DNA of 64,000 nucleotides, taken from NCBI RefSeq assembly GCF_000001735.4, contig NC_003076.8, positions 7,626,001 through 7,690,000 of the forward strand. Reading direction: 5' to 3'. The notes beneath the pieces were generated by a model. The model had not been told where the DNA came from and made no database searches. It worked only from the letters and a program-made list of their open reading frames with translations. Shown here in pieces: positions 1 through 16,500 of the stretch (the first letter of the stretch is position 1; each line of letters opens with the position of its first letter). Made by a program: the position numbers and the translations under genes. Origin of the DNA: Arabidopsis thaliana (lineage: Eukaryota > Streptophyta > Magnoliopsida > Brassicales > Brassicaceae).

Positions 1-943
1 AAATTAGGTTCTGTACCTGCAAAGCCAAAGCATTACAACTTCAGGTCTCAACTCCACTACATGGATTCAATAGATAGAGCACTGTAGTACATTTCCAAAA
101 CCACTATACGGAACCAAGCTGCTCTTTTATCTACATGGAAACCAATTAGTTCTTTTTCAACAACTCTGCCCCAAATTTCCTATTGGTCTAAACTCAACTT
201 TAAACCAACGTTACTACTTGGCAATTCAAAATCCAGAGTAAAGAATATATAAAGGCATTACTTCAAAGTATAAATCCATTTACCATTAGCTCAGCATGAG
301 TTCTACTGGCGGCAAGATCCCACAAAACACAACCATGATCTTCCCATGCCGATGACCCGTCTTGCATTCCCGGCGCTGGACATGAACTAACCGTCTCCCC
401 CACCTCATAAGTGGATTCATCATGATTATCTCCAATGTCCATGCTCTCTGGATCACCATTGGAAGTCTCAACAACCCCATTTCCAGATATAGCTACTACA
501 CCTTGAACCACATTATCCGTATTCATATGATCATTATGTCGTTCGTCACTTCCCGAATCAATTGGAAGGAGTTTCCTTATCAGTGAAATAAGATAGCTAG
601 GATCAACTGTAGTCGAAATGTCAAACAACTGCACAACACAGAAAATAAGAAACATCACTCTCTACACAAATAAAAATCACAACTTTAAATCCAAAAACTA
701 CTCTTAAATAGCCAACTAAAAACCCCTAATTGCACAAAGTACCATTGACGCTCAATTTCCTACAATGAAACTACCTCAACAACAACGAAGAGTGAGCAAA
801 TTAAGCTCAAAATTTACCTCATCAGGCGGAGGAGGAGGATGATGTGAGGGAAACTCGTTTTCACTTTCTTCTCTTCTTCCAGTAAAATTTTCTTCTTCTT
901 CTTCAAGTATTCCTCGCTGTTTCGTCGCTTCATCGTCTTCCAT
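1..943 (-). CDS. SAAL1-like ARM-repeat protein, 5' part (runs off window)
   Basis: Partial gene. The ATG is at 943-941. Exon 1 is 818-943 (42 codons), exon 2 is 284-628 (115 codons) and exon 3 starts at 16 and leaves the window; all junctions are GT-AG and in frame. The start is acidic (EEEEE) and then proline-rich (HHPPPPPDE). Exon 2 carries the block CVLWDLAASRTHAEL, followed across the intron by M-VQNL. I recognise this arrangement from SAAL1-type armadillo-like proteins (animal serum amyloid A-activating relatives). An ORF continuing through the donor at 283 would end in a spurious VNGFIL tail; the exon at 1-16 restores the family motif, so I prefer the spliced model. The plant function is unknown to me. 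It is transcribed divergently from the MRS2-11 gene, with 732 bp between the two ATGs. Confidence 0.75.
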
Positions 944-1675
944 TTTAATCTCTCTGGTTTTTTAATTTCTCCTTTGCCCTTATTTCTCTTCTTCTCTCGC
1001 CAGAAAATTCGAAACACCGCTTTACTTGTTTTACAAAATAGTCCTTGTACTAAATCATGTCTTGTTTTCACACCTACATAATTTACTTCTCTTATAAAGT
1101 ACCTTAATCTTTTCAATAGACGATTACACCCCCATTTTGAATGAACCACAAAAATCTGCCAACTGTTAAATAAGTCTCGGTGACAGGTGGCAGATTATTC
1201 ACAGGTGAAAAGATCGTGGGTAAGAAAAGCCTCAGCCACAAAATTAACGGTCAACTACCATAAATTGTTTATTCATTAATCCAAAACAAATCTCTATTTA
1301 ATAATTTTTTGGAAAAAATTAAATTTTTTAAGAAATAACAGAAATATTTGTAAGAAATAAAAACTTCGATAGAGATAATTTGATATATACAGTAAAAATT
1401 CTATAAATTAATACACACGGTAAATTATTATTTTGATATTTTTTATAAAGTTTTCACTTTATTTATTTTATTGTTTTGTCCAAAAATTTATTATTAAAAA
1501 CACATTAATTTGTAAAAATGCCAAAAAATGATTAGATGTTTCGGAAATATTTGAGAGTGACAAGTCATACAAATTGGATGTTGTTTTTACTTTTTTAGTT
1601 TTTTGGTAAAATTATCCTTAAAGCTAAAAATCTCCATAACCAAAGCTTCTTCGTTCCACCAGCACCAAACCAACA
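944..1675. promoter_or_regulatory. Divergent intergenic region between SAAL1-like gene and MRS2-11
   Basis: This 732-bp gap holds the 5' leaders and promoters of two head-to-head genes. It is very AT-rich from about 1260 to 1560. I see no convincing TATA box at a good distance for either gene, and no RNA gene. Shared regulation is possible but not shown by the sequence. Short ORFs that extend into it on the minus strand are read-through of the SAAL1-like first exon in other frames. Confidence 0.5.
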
Positions 1676-4633
1676 ATGGCGTTAACTCCAATTCCTTCAA
1701 CATTCACTTCTCTCTTCAACTTCTCCGATCACTCTCCATATCCATCTCCATCTCTCCATTATCTTCTTCCTGGATCTTCTCCTTCCTTTTCTCTCCAGTT
1801 ATCTGCGTTGAGTAGAACTCCGATCTACTTCGAGGCACTTAAAGTTTTATCGAGATCGAAATGTTTCGCCAAGTCTCCGACAACCGCCGAGGATTTCGTC
1901 GGCGATTACGAATCCCTTAACGTTAGCGACGACGACGATGGTAGTGACAGTAATAGTAGTGATGGAGATAACGGAGGAGGAAGAGATGATTCAAAGAAGA
2001 TCGATTCTTCTTCTTCTTCTTCATCAAGTGACTCTACGTCTCTGGGAATTCGTGAACCGGTTTATGAGGTTTCTTCTGGATATAATGAACTATTGAATTG
2101 CATGTTCATATAGTCAATTAGTCATATATTTAGGATTCTGTTTGAATTGATTAGCTTTGGATGAAACTGTCACTTGTTGTATCTCATCAAAGTTTGTAAC
2201 TTTATGAAGGTTGTGGAAGTGAAGGCGACTGGAGCAATATCTACAAGGAAGATTAACAGACGACAGCTGCTTAAATCCAGTGGTGACTGAAACAATAGTT
2301 AACTATTTTATACATTTGATGATCGTCATGTTGGTAGTTCTCTATGATAAGTCTAATATTTTAATCAGGTCTTCGTCCAAGAGATATACGAAGCGTTGAT
2401 CCTTCGTTGTTTATGACAAACTCAGTGCCATCTCTATTGGTATATATATAGCTCAAACTTATCATTTCTCTACAGTTATGTGTATGATGAACCATCTATA
2501 TGACAATGTTGAGACCTTTTCTTACATGTTATTTAGGTCCGTGAACATGCGATTCTGCTAAATTTGGGCTCCCTGAGAGCAATAGCCATGCGAGACCGTG
2601 TCCTTATATTTGATTATAACCGGTAATCTTGGTCGCAGTATATCTCTTTTTCTTCAGATCAATTTCTCTAGTATCGCTGGTGTAAGTCCAAAATATTTTC
2701 AGGAGAGGAGGAAGAGCTTTTGTAGATACATTGATGCCTCGGCTTAACCCAAGAAGTATGAATGGAGGACCCTCTATGCCATTTGAACTAGAGGTTGGTT
2801 TGGCCCATAAATAATTTGATTGGATGATGATTTGTTTATGTAGAAATATATGTTTTGTACACAGATAAAAGATTATAAATATTATCTCTTCAGCCCTGCA
2901 TAACTTGAGTTTGTTATAATTCCAATCATTTTGGTGTTAACCTTTCATTACTCTGGCTTTATTGAAGGCTGTTGAATCGGCGCTAATCTCAAGGATACAA
3001 CGATTAGAGCAAAGGCTTATGGACATTGAACCCCGTGTGAGTATGAAAAGCTAGTGAGTATATTTCAGTTAGATCTTCTTCACTTTGACTGCTAGACTAG
3101 GACTTCTCCATGACTAAGTTAGATCTTAAAAGGAACGGATTCGTGCTATAGAGGATGAAACTGCCATTTTCGACACACAAAGCATTTCCTTTTGCTATAA
3201 GTTTAAGTTTGAACTGAGCATAGGATAAAAGAGCTGAGGCGTTAAAATGAAATCCTTTATATGTTCTGACATGAAACCCTGTAGTTTTTTCCAAACATTG
3301 GCTTATGGCTTTTAAAGATCATTCTTTTTGCTCTTAATGTTTATATTACTTCCATTTGGTTCAGGTCCAAGCTCTACTTGAGGTTTTACCCAACCGCTTA
3401 ACTGCCGATATATTGGAGGAACTTCGTATTAGCAAACAAAGACTGGTAAACTTTATTTAGTTGTTTATGTATGTATATTCTTGTTAGTTGTTCGCTTCAG
3501 AGAACTCAATGTTCGGTTTTTTGTATTGAATTTTTCTTTATACACTTTTTAAAGGTTGAATTGGGCTCCCGAGCTGGAGCTCTTAGACAAATGCTCCTGG
3601 ATCTTTTAGAGGATCCCCATGAAATACGCCGCATATGCATCATGGGAAGAAATTGCACACTTAGAAGAGGAGACGATGATTTGGAGTGTACATTACCCTC
3701 AGATAAGCTGATTGCTGAGGGTAAGACTGCAAACATTTCCTCCATGATAATCACCACAAACAGATGAATTTAACGAGATTCATTTTCTTTTTCTGGTTCC
3801 GTGCAGAAGAAGAGGAGGAAATCGAAATGCTCTTGGAGAACTATCTGCAAAGGTCTTGACTTTTGCTCTTGAAGCACTCTGATATGTTTCATTGTTATGT
3901 AGTGAAACTCTATGGCTTCGTATGTGCAGATGTGAGTCATGCCATGGACAAGCAGAAAGACTTCTGGATTCTGCAAAGGAAATGGAAGACTCAATTGCTG
4001 TCAATCTAAGGTACTGAAGATAACAAAATACTCCTTTCTCTTAAATTCTTAGGCACTCTTACCATGGTCCATTGTTTGTTTCCAGTTCTCGGAGGCTTGA
4101 GGTCAGCAGGTTCGAGTTGCTTCTTCAGGTCGGTACATTTTGTGTTGCAGTTGGTGCTCTCATCGCAGGTATATTCACAAACTTTTGATGATTTGTATCC
4201 GCTTTCTCTGAAACCTTTGAACTATAGTAGAGCCTTTGCATTTAAACTACCAACTACCAAGATTGAACGGAGTGTCCACATTCTCCATTACATATGTGCT
4301 ATTTGAATTTGACTACAAAGAACCATTTCCCTATGAACATGATCTCAAAGCCAACAAATCCTATTTTTCCCCTGTTCATTGTAAATGGCTTATACCTTTT
4401 GTTTTGGGTACCTGCAGGTATATTCGGCATGAACTTGAGGTCCTATCTTGAAGAACAAGCTGTAAGTCCTCATCAAGCAACCACATATTTACAACTATTG
4501 TGCCATCATTTTACCATTAACATCTCGGGTTTTGCAGTCTGCATTCTGGCTAACAACGGGTGGAATCATCATAGGCGCTGCAGTCGCCTTCTTTCTCATG
4601 TATTCCTATCTCAGTAGACGCAAAATCTTTTGA
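1676..4633 (+). CDS. MGT10: Plastid magnesium transporter, CorA/MRS2 family (MRS2-11/MGT10)
   Basis: There are 13 exons: 1676-2068, 2210-2282, 2369-2439, 2537-2622, 2703-2793, 2968-3036, 3365-3445, 3555-3720, 3807-3852, 3930-4010, 4086-4168, 4418-4461 and 4538-4633. They sum to 1380 nt, giving 459 aa. The N-terminus is rich in Ser/Thr/Pro and poor in acidic residues, like a plastid transit peptide, and is followed by an Asp/Ser/Gly-rich linker. The middle is long and helical. Near the C-terminus is the family signature GMN (about residue 418) after the first of two transmembrane helices, then a second helix ending in a basic tail. MRS2/CorA proteins form pentameric Mg2+ channels; this member is known in Arabidopsis as the chloroplast-envelope type. 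The start at 1676 gives the transit peptide; no earlier in-frame ATG is useful. Confidence 0.95.
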
Positions 4634-5102
4634 ACCTTCAATCCTAAAAGACGAAAGAAGAGGTAAACCTGTTTCTTCTTCTTCCCATTTCCATATCCCC
4701 TTTAAATTTGATAAAGAGCGCTCAAAATATACGTAAATATTACAGGTTTAAAATCCGTGAAGAAAGTGAATTTCATTCATCACAGTTACATTATGGCATT
4801 AGGCCCCTACTAGTAGTTAGAGCGAGGTGAGTTCATCAAATGTCTGATAAATATTTATTGTTGTGGTCTCCATTGAACCCCAGTGACTTGTGTGCTATGT
4901 CCTCATTGCTTGGTAATGTTGTAAGATCAATGTATCATTTAATAAACTGGTTCGAAAGCAAATGAAAATTCAAATATAGGGTTTATCAAAACTGTTTTCG
5001 AGAGTAAAGGGATAAAAAACAATACAGTATCTAAATCTTCGATTCCCAGAGAAGAAATTCAAAGACAAATACAAAACTTTTTCAGGCATTTATATTTGTT
5101 TC
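4634..5102. other. Convergent 3' region of MRS2-11 and SRPK genes
   Basis: These 469 bp lie between the stop codons of two converging genes and must contain both 3' UTRs and poly(A) sites. The AATAAA at about 4940 could serve the plus-strand gene. I see no other feature. Confidence 0.5.
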
Positions 5103-7716
<2,614 letters not shown>

Positions 7717-10298
7717 CTATAAGAACATGTTGATTACCATTAGTAACAACATTAGAGTGTTTCCAACAATGTCCAAAGATAACTTCTGCGGTGCTGCAGC
7801 ATTCTCACTAAACTGTCCTGCGTTCACATATTCGCTTCTTCCGCTGCTGCTAGTCGCTGAGACATTTACCGACGTCGAACCTGAAGAAAGATAAAAAAGG
7901 TTAAGAATTTTTTAAGTGTGGTAAGATTTCATTGCTTTAGGGTGTCATTTGAGTTAAAGAGATGAGATTTACAGTCGTAGTTTGCCCATCCGATTCTCTG
8001 ACCGACCAGATCATAGACAAAGATCTTGTCTTTAAGAACCAAATCTGCAGAAGAAAAAAAGATGACAAAAACAGATGTTTTGTGTTACCAAATGTAGATT
8101 TCAAATAACAAAGGCTTCAGCTTTCGATTCGGGTTACCTCCAAGGATCGTTATCCCTTGATTCTGTATCCTTTGAAAACCGATGCACCACACTGCAGTAC
8201 CTCCCTAGAAAGCAGAGTGCAGAGGCCAATGTTATACCAGGAACAGAAAAAAAAAAACTCACTGTTTCAGGTCAAGGTAGGTTCAGATTCTGAAACCAGG
8301 TTCCTATGAAAAGGTTGCGAGTTAAAGTGCTTACGACATTGTTCTGCTGTATGAGGTAATCCTGAGGATTCAAGAACATAGATGCTCCACCAGCAAAGTT
8401 CAAGCTAACTGGAGGAAATATGTCTCCGACACTGATCATCACAGTACAATAAAAAAGTTCAAATGTTTACCAATTAAGAAGACATGCTTGGGATAAGAAG
8501 ATGTGGTCAGAGGATAGACCTTGTGGTTATTACGTAACATTGGTTCCCTTTCGAAACAACGGGTCTGACAGACTGCGAAACAGCATTTGTAATCTGAAAA
8601 ATTCCATAAGACAGATAACATTTAAGTATTGAACGAAGATTGCAGAGTATCAAGTCAATGGAGTACAGTTATAGTAACTCCATTTCACAGATGGTTCGGT
8701 GATATCAAAAGCATATAGCAACGTGAGCTCTGATGACTTACAGCTTCAACGAAAGGAACATAGGCTGCTTCAGAAAGGTATGCCAATGTTGTACCAGTGT
8801 CAATGATTGTTCCCTGGCCGTTTGATGTAGAGAAGACCGATGGATTGATAGGTAAAGCTTGGCCATTTACTGAGATGCTCAGCAGATTCACATTGTAATG
8901 AGGCCTGACATTTTAACACGCCATAAGATCATGCTTATCAGTCAATCTCTAATGAACATTTGAGCAACTATTTAAATAAGATCATGCTTATCAGTCACTC
9001 TCTAATGAACATTTGAACAACTATTTAAAATGAAACGGTTTCGAGGGATAAATGAACACTCACTGTGAGGGAACAAGTGGAGTAAAGACCATGTTTGGCT
9101 CCACAATCTCTCCAAGAACCAATATGCCTCCGCCTCCATTCTCTCCTTTCAAGCAGTGAGAGAACACTCTTGGAGCTATTCCCTGTGAAGCAAGCTGAGA
9201 AATGACAGACATTCCTTGCTGCCCAAACCCGAAGATTCCATCAACCGCTCTATCAGACTTCACTAAATCTCCCGTCTGAGAGGTGCTGCAACTGGTTCCA
9301 GAAAAACAATCCCACATAGCAACCAACAAAGTCAAGAGTAATGGCCCATATTGATGACTATGAAACAAAGGATTCGCTGAAATAAACTCACCCAAACACA
9401 ACCGGAGCCGTTGAGTTTGGGACCAGAGAGCTTCCCACAATCATATCAAATTGCAAGACATCAGATACGTAGAACCCTGAAGTGCCACTTCCATCCCCAT
9501 ACTGAAACGTGTAAGCACAAAGGTTGTTCTGAACAGAACAGCCTGAATCAGAAGACTGAATACCCCAACTGCATCTTTGATCAGAACATGAAATCGGTGA
9601 TGCTGTTACAGAGCTCCCTGGATCAAAGAAATTCAACTGAATCTGCAAAAGAAAGAAGCATCATATTAACAATCCAAAACCACAGAAATCATAACTAGAC
9701 CAAGATTATGACAAAGAATTCAAAAGCTTTACTTGGAGTCCACTGGTTTGAGGACAGCCATTACAAGAAGCACAACTAACCCACAAAACATCACTTCCTG
9801 TATCAACCTGTACATAAAAATCTCTTGGAGGAGTTCCTAATCGTAGTTTCGTGTAGTACAGTCTGTTACAAAGTCAAACACCAAAACTAAGCAGAAAACA
9901 ACAAAACCAAAAAAAGAACTTTTGATTGAGACTTGCAACAAAACAAAACTTTAACAGACAATGACTGAGATTTACTCAGATATTGTATCTAACACCTTAC
10001 AGGCATTGCCAAAAATCGATCAATCACCAAAAAAGAACATAAAGATGAAAACTTTAAATTACCCAACAACGAAAGGATCAAAAGTTCCGTCCACGGGAAA
10101 ATCTATGACTCCACCTAAAGACTGTAACAATCTGCCGTGTCTAGCTTCATCACGAGCCTTGAGCTGACTAAGTTCCATTTCGTGATTCGCTGGAATAACT
10201 CTTTCAAGTTTCAACGCCGCCGGGAAACCGTAAGACAAAACCGCCGCCGGTAATAAACAGCAAATCAGAATCGCCGCCGCAAAACGAATAGCGGCCAT
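7717..10298 (-). CDS. Pepsin-like (A1) aspartyl protease, secreted, hydrophobic C-terminus
   Basis: Ten exons: 10063-10298, 9733-9862, 9392-9642, 9064-9291, 8742-8904, 8520-8593, 8335-8431, 8138-8204, 7973-8044 and 7717-7880. They total 1482 nt, giving 493 aa. A signal peptide (about 1-22) precedes a short pro-region. The two catalytic motifs are DTGSD (Asp about 99) and DTGTT (Asp about 317). Cysteine-rich segments such as CASCNGC and CSDQRCSW match the nepenthesin-type plant-specific insert. The tail after WANYDC is Ser-rich and ends in a short hydrophobic stretch ([12 protein letters not shown]), which could be a GPI-anchor signal or a membrane tail. The enzyme should act in the secretory path or at the cell surface; its substrate is unknown. 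Intron 4 carries a recent 53-bp tandem duplication. Confidence 0.93.
8923..9028. repeat. 53-bp tandem duplication inside an intron of the aspartyl protease gene
   Basis: Units 8923-8975 and 8976-9028 begin ATAAGATCATGCTTATCAGT and differ at about two or three positions. Both lie between exons 4 and 5 and leave the splice sites intact. The high identity suggests a young duplication. Confidence 0.85.
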
Positions 10299-13200
10299 AG
10301 CTTCCCGAGTTGGGTCTGCTTATAAGTGTTAACAAGATCTCTGTTTTATCTCATCAGAAACCAAAAAGATCATCTTTTTACTTCCGGGCACGACAAGGAA
10401 TGAAGAATTGTGCCGTCAAATTGTAAACGGCTAGGAATTGTTAGACTTGAAATTCATGAAGACAGAAGAAGAAGAAGATTTGCAGATTTGTGTTTGTACT
10501 TGTGTCGTCTTTTGGGATAGAGAGAGAGAGAGAAGTAACAGCGGATAAACAGAAAATGTTCAAGTGTAGATTACGCCAAAATATCACATGTGTTTTAATT
10601 CGATTGATTTACTTTTTTATCAACCGATTTTTATTTCTTTCTATTAATCGATTTATATTTTAATATTATGAATTGAAATAATCGATTTCTTATTTTATAT
10701 TTATCAAAAAAAATTGTTTATATAAATGATATATACGGTTATGTACTATTTATTGTTATTATATATAATTTAACAAAAAGAATAAAATAACCGTATCTTT
10801 TAAATTTGGAAAAAAATTATAATATGTGAGTAAATGTGGCACATCTAAGAAAATTGGATATTCAATAGTTTTGAAGATGGAAGTGGAATTCCAAGTTGGT
10901 TAATGTTAAACCGTTGCCAAGTCAATAATCAGTCAATCTTTATTTTATATTATAGATGATGTTTTATCATCCATGTTGAATAGAAAAAAAAAAGAGATCA
11001 ATCATGATGTATAAAAAGTAAAAAAGAAAGAGAAATATTGCTATCTTTATTTTCTATATGTAATTTCTGCTTCATAGAGTAGAATGATCAACAACTTTTT
11101 CTTTACTACTTTTTAAGACAAATCTGATAAATTTCTACCCGAATTTAAGTAATAAATTCGACATTTTGAACAGGCGTGGAAAGGTTGCTTAGCAAACACG
11201 TAGTTACTTATCAAATACAAAAAGTATAATTGCGTAGGTGAATAAGGATTTGGATTCTTAAAAAAGAAAGAAAATGGAGACCAGTCAATGGAAGGTTCTT
11301 TCTTGGCATCATCTCCTTAGGCTTTCTTTTTTCTAATTTCTTTTTTTTTCATGGACAACATTTCTGGTTACCTAAACCACATAATGCGTACTTTTGACGC
11401 ACTTCATACTTGTATGCACAGAACAAAAGCAAGTGTGTATTTGTTTATACAGAATTGTGTATTTATTTATACGTACGTGTTTTGTATATGTTGAAACTAA
11501 GAATCCATTGGAAATGCAAGTTATACTTTTGAACAACATTGGATATTTCAAAAGCAAAAAAACAATGGATATTTTCAAACAAGTTGATGAATTTAGGTAA
11601 CTTGAAGACTCGATTGGTTTACGTACGGGTCAAATGTATCATTTCCAATATATAGACGAAGGACATTCGTTCATTTCCAATGGAATCAATTCACATGTAA
11701 TGTAATACAAAATTAGTTTGGATCAATGAGGCGGTTTCATAATATCAATTCATTCAAATATGGTTATAAAAACATATCTCGAGATAAATAAAGCAATGCC
11801 CTTTTTTTTTCCTTTGTGGCTAAGTTATGAAGGTGTGGTGTCACTTTCCACGGAATGTCTTTTATATTGTTTCGAGGCCCATAAATTTACAAAAGACTAA
11901 TTAACCATAAGTTTATACTATTTTTACTTTATTTTTGGCTTGTCATCAACATTTGTCCCATTTTTCAAATAATGTTTTCTCTTGTCATGTCTTGTTTTTA
12001 TGTAACTTTTTTAAAAATTAGACACTCGTACATGATTAGATATCATCAACTTACTTGCTTTCCACACAAATATATATTATCTTATCTTAGTCTAAATTAA
12101 AAATATATAATAACAACGAAAAAAGTACAGACAAATGAGCTATAATCTAATAATTTTTGGTTTCCCATATTAATAAAGATGTTACTATACGTTGTGGTCG
12201 CTTTTCATTGGACTAAATGAGTAGAATTTTTCAGGAAGTATTAAACTCTTATATTATCAAATCACATTTTCTGCGCAAAGCATTAAGAAGGAGGACATTT
12301 GATACTCACAATTACTGTTAGGAAGGATATTTTACATTTCAAATGCTTGTTACCACTATGCTTTTCGGAGAGTTTTTATGAGTATTGAATCTAAGGAAAA
12401 AAACATATTATATTTCTGTTCTTTATTATTTTTTTCATGTAAATTTATATCTTAATATAATTTTTATTTAGTTAATTAAGATTTTATGTGCCGGAACACA
12501 TATTGTCTTTTCATCGGAATTGAAATCTCTCTCGAAACAATATTTGACACTCGTATCTACTATTTCTTCGTGGAATAAAAATGACTAATAAGACTATATA
12601 TTTTTCCAACCACATATTTATATTTTTATCCTGTTATATTTGTACAGTATTTTTTATAGTAAATATGATTCTTTCAAAAATATTCAATATTTCTTACCAC
12701 TTATATATCATGTCTCATTTATATATCATGTCACTGTATTAAAATTATATAATTATGTGCATTTTTTGTAATGAATTAAAATATTTCGTAATGTTAAATT
12801 TAACAGTCAATGTTGTACAAATGACATAATTTCAGAAAAAAATAATACTTTTCAGTTCCAACATTTTCCATTCCTGTTATTTACAACTATAAGAGCATTT
12901 CCAACATACCTCTATTTTGTGTTTATATACTCTATTTTAAAATAAAATCTATTTCAACTTACTTTTATTTTTACCTCTAAAATACATATTTTTTTATATA
13001 GTTTAGTTAAAAAATTAGATAAAAATAGACAAAGACAATAGAATAAAATCCAGCTCTATTATAGGATTTTTTTATTTTAAAATCAAGAATAGAAAAAAAT
13101 ATTAGAGATGCTCTAATTTTATATTGGCTCCACCTATCCATCAATAAACATACAGCTCTTGACAAAAAAAAATTTATTTTTTTTGGATTTATTTCGTAAA

Positions 13201-13510
13201 CTATATTGTAATGGACCACAATTCAAGGTCCAAAACTCTAGCCCAATCTCACTAAATACTTGGTTTTATATAGATGTCATAGATCACTCAACCAATCAAA
13301 AATACCAATTTGTTTTTAATAAATGTAAAATTTTATTCAAACAAAAACCTTTGGTACAATAAATGCATCTTTTAGCTTAATGTTTTGAGAGATTAGAATG
13401 AGAGTGTTGAAACACACAAAAAGTGATAGAGCTCCAATTTAAGGTCGTGAGTGAAACCGGATGCGGATACCATCGTCTTATATAATATAAATTTTATATA
13501 ACTTATGAAC
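10299..13510. other. AT-rich intergenic region, no gene recognised
   Basis: This 3.2-kb region lies upstream of the aspartyl protease gene and downstream of the S28 peptidase gene. The first few hundred bases hold the protease leader, with an AGAGAGAG tract near 10520. The remainder is low-complexity AT-rich DNA without a coding or RNA gene that I can support. It contains one MITE (12893-13113). Short ORFs near 11400 on both strands are compositional. Confidence 0.5.
12893..13113. mobile_element. MITE, TAA target site (PIF/Harbinger-Tourist-like)
   Basis: A 221-bp element begins GAGCATTTCCAACA. It ends in the reverse complement of GAGCATCTCTAATA, giving imperfect terminal inverted repeats. 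It is flanked by TAA at 12890-12892 and 13114-13116. The interior is AT-rich and partly self-complementary, so the element can fold back. It has no coding capacity. TAA/TTA target duplications with fold-back structure fit Tourist-type MITEs of the PIF/Harbinger group; the family call is inference. Confidence 0.7.
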
Positions 13511-16500
13511 CTAGACTGGCATGTTAAGATCTCTTAGATCATTTTGATAAGTTGAAATCCAAGAATCAATAACTTTAATCTCTTTCTCTCTTTGAATCAC
13601 TAGCCACTCCGGATCTTCTTTGCTCTTCAAGGTGATATCTAGACAATGTGAACCTGCTCATATATTAACTTTCCATTCAAATTTTGAGAGAGTTCATCAT
13701 CATCTCCATAAACTATATGTTGGATCAAATGTTTAACTAAAACTGAAAATTTACGAAGTTACCATTTTTTGTCGTAATGGCAACTAAAGTATCTGAAATA
13801 TCCTCCAAAACTCTAGAACAATATCAAAATAATTCCCATAAAACCTTCAATACATTGATACACCAATATCATATTTAAACATGTATGAACAAATTATTAG
13901 ATTTATTTACCCGCCAACGCTATAAGGATCAGACAATCCATTAGAGAAAATGATGTTGCTTCCAAATTTTTGGAGGATTAACTTGACCTCCTGCATTAAA
14001 TAGTTCATAATAAGTTCTAGCTAATTATTTTCATCAAACTATTACATATAGAAAATCAACACAACTCTGAATTATTTTTACAATTCTATTAGTACGTTGA
14101 TTTTGTTGTTCTAAATCATGAAATTTTAAAAAACTTTACAAAAAATAAGCAAAATGTAAGCAAAACATATGTAAAATTAGAAAAAATTCAATCTATATAT
14201 ACATTTTTTGTAAGGATTTTGGGTTGAAAAATCCTTAAACTAAATATTAATTAGTTTTTAGTCTCTACAAATACTATCTCAAAATAAATATTGTCTTAAC
14301 AAAACCTTACAAATCTAGTTTCATATTAATTAGTTCAATTAATTTTTTCCGTTATTGCCAATTATATGCTTTTCTAAATATTAGAAAATCTCTCACGAAT
14401 CATATTTAATCTCAACTAACAATAATTAAATCAGTCTTAGCACAATTTAAGCATATGCGATTCATCGAATATTCGTGCTTCATTAATTTCAAAATATGCC
14501 ACCAATATTTGTTTTGATTTTATAGAAACTATTAACTACTATTTAAATTCGTATTTGTAATATATTCCTTAGAAAATAAAATCAATAGTTTGCAATTTAA
14601 TTTAGCGGTATTTAATGGTATTGTAGATGTGTAAAAGGGAAATCTTGAAAAGAAAACAATAAATCTAATGACCTAAATTGAAGACCTTCGATAAAAGAAA
14701 GAGCTTCATCAAACTTGGTGATACAGTCCGAGAAAGATTCGAACAACAATTTGATGGTGTAGGAAGAATTCAAGGAGTACGCATAGAAAATCAAGAAACT
14801 CAAGAAAAATCCCAAAAAAGATCTTGTAGCCAATAATCAAATATTCAACCCGGGTGAAGCACGGGTCATATAATCTAGTTATGATTAAAACTAGAGACAG
14901 TAAATACAAGGAACTATGAAGATTTAATTTAAAAGTGTTTCTGAACGATATTTGATTAATCATATATACCTGAATGCCGAAATAAGTTGTGATCCAATGT
15001 GGTCTAGGAGTGACACCATGATAAGACTTACATCCATCAATGTAACTGGTCATGTTAAATGGTGCCGTTGGGAACATTGTATCTTGTTTGTCATATCCCA
15101 CGGGCATCACTATCTCGCTGCAGCTCTATGTAAAGATCATTCATGTAAATTTATTTTCTCTATTAACTAGTCGAATTATGAAATAAAACCATATATAAAT
15201 CATTAAAATATCTTTAGAATCCACTAAAATCTATCCACGAAATTAACTAAAATGGTTAGTGCTATGCACCGTACGTCCGTACCCTTTTAATGTATGCGTT
15301 CGATCGTGTTTTAGTATGTTTTTAAAAGTAGAATTTACATACCTGCCATCTCCATGCGATGTTATTGTTTGTTGGCTGCGCAAACATTTTTGTATCATAG
15401 CAAGTTCGGTTGCCTACTAAAGCGACAACACCAGCAAAAATCCGGTCGAGTAAATTGTATCTACGGTTTGGTGGATTGGCGTTGATTGCGTTGCACACTT
15501 TGGCCACCCAAAAATTCGGACCTCGGTTGTATTGAACAGCTTCGGCATATATTGTGTCCAAAAAGTCTTTGATATCGAAGCTTCCGTTCAATGGACTGAT
15601 AAATAATTTTGAAGAAGAAACTAAGCATAAAACATAGATTAAGTGGAAAAAAAAAACAAAAAAAAATTAAGATATTTCTTTCTTACGCGCAAGTTTTGAA
15701 TTGTTTGCTAAGGATCGAGAGACCATTGGGTTTGCCAGCAACTCTATCGATTTCTATCCAAGAATTACGGATTGTATTATAACATCTTTCACTTGCTTCC
15801 TAATGGAATATATTTTAGAGAAAATAAAAAAGAAGAGTGTAATTAGTTAAAATTAGTAAAGACTACCATGTAACAACAAAAACGAAATAGTTGAAATTAA
15901 TGGACTGATTGTGGGGAAAAAAATAACTCCTACATGTTGATATGGGTTCTGAGTGGATAATTATTGTTACCTTGAAAACTTTGGTTACAATATAATAATA
16001 ACCAAATTTAGGACGAGTATCTTCAAAGTAGAGAAGAGGAGCTGAAGATGCTAATGCTCCGAGTGCTATGTGTGGATATTTTAGCCTGAACCATGCCGCT
16101 AACACTTTTATACCATGAAAAAAATTTATTATTTAAAAATTCATTAATATCATATAATGCTATTTAATATTATCATTATGAGATAAAGATTAACTACATC
16201 ACATAACCACATAAGTTACGGTTATGATAATTTTAACATATGATGTATACACATACACTGAACTTACTTCCACCATAGGATCCTCCAATTACAATGATAG
16301 GGCTGTGATTGGTGGAGTACTTCTCCTTAACGTGCAAGAGAATCGCGGCATAGTCTGCTAGGGCTTGTGCTGCGTTCAAATACCCCAACGTACTTGCGTT
16401 CTTTAGTGCTTCTTCTGCTGATCCAAATGGCATCGTCTCCCCATAATACCTATGCTGCATTATACAACGTTTGAATTTATATAATAGTTACTAGGGTCCC

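Noticed and set aside
3471..4617. Several 70-107 codon ORFs within the MRS2-11 gene
   Set aside because: They read through introns or lie in wrong frames. The spliced model explains the region and yields a complete 459-aa family protein.
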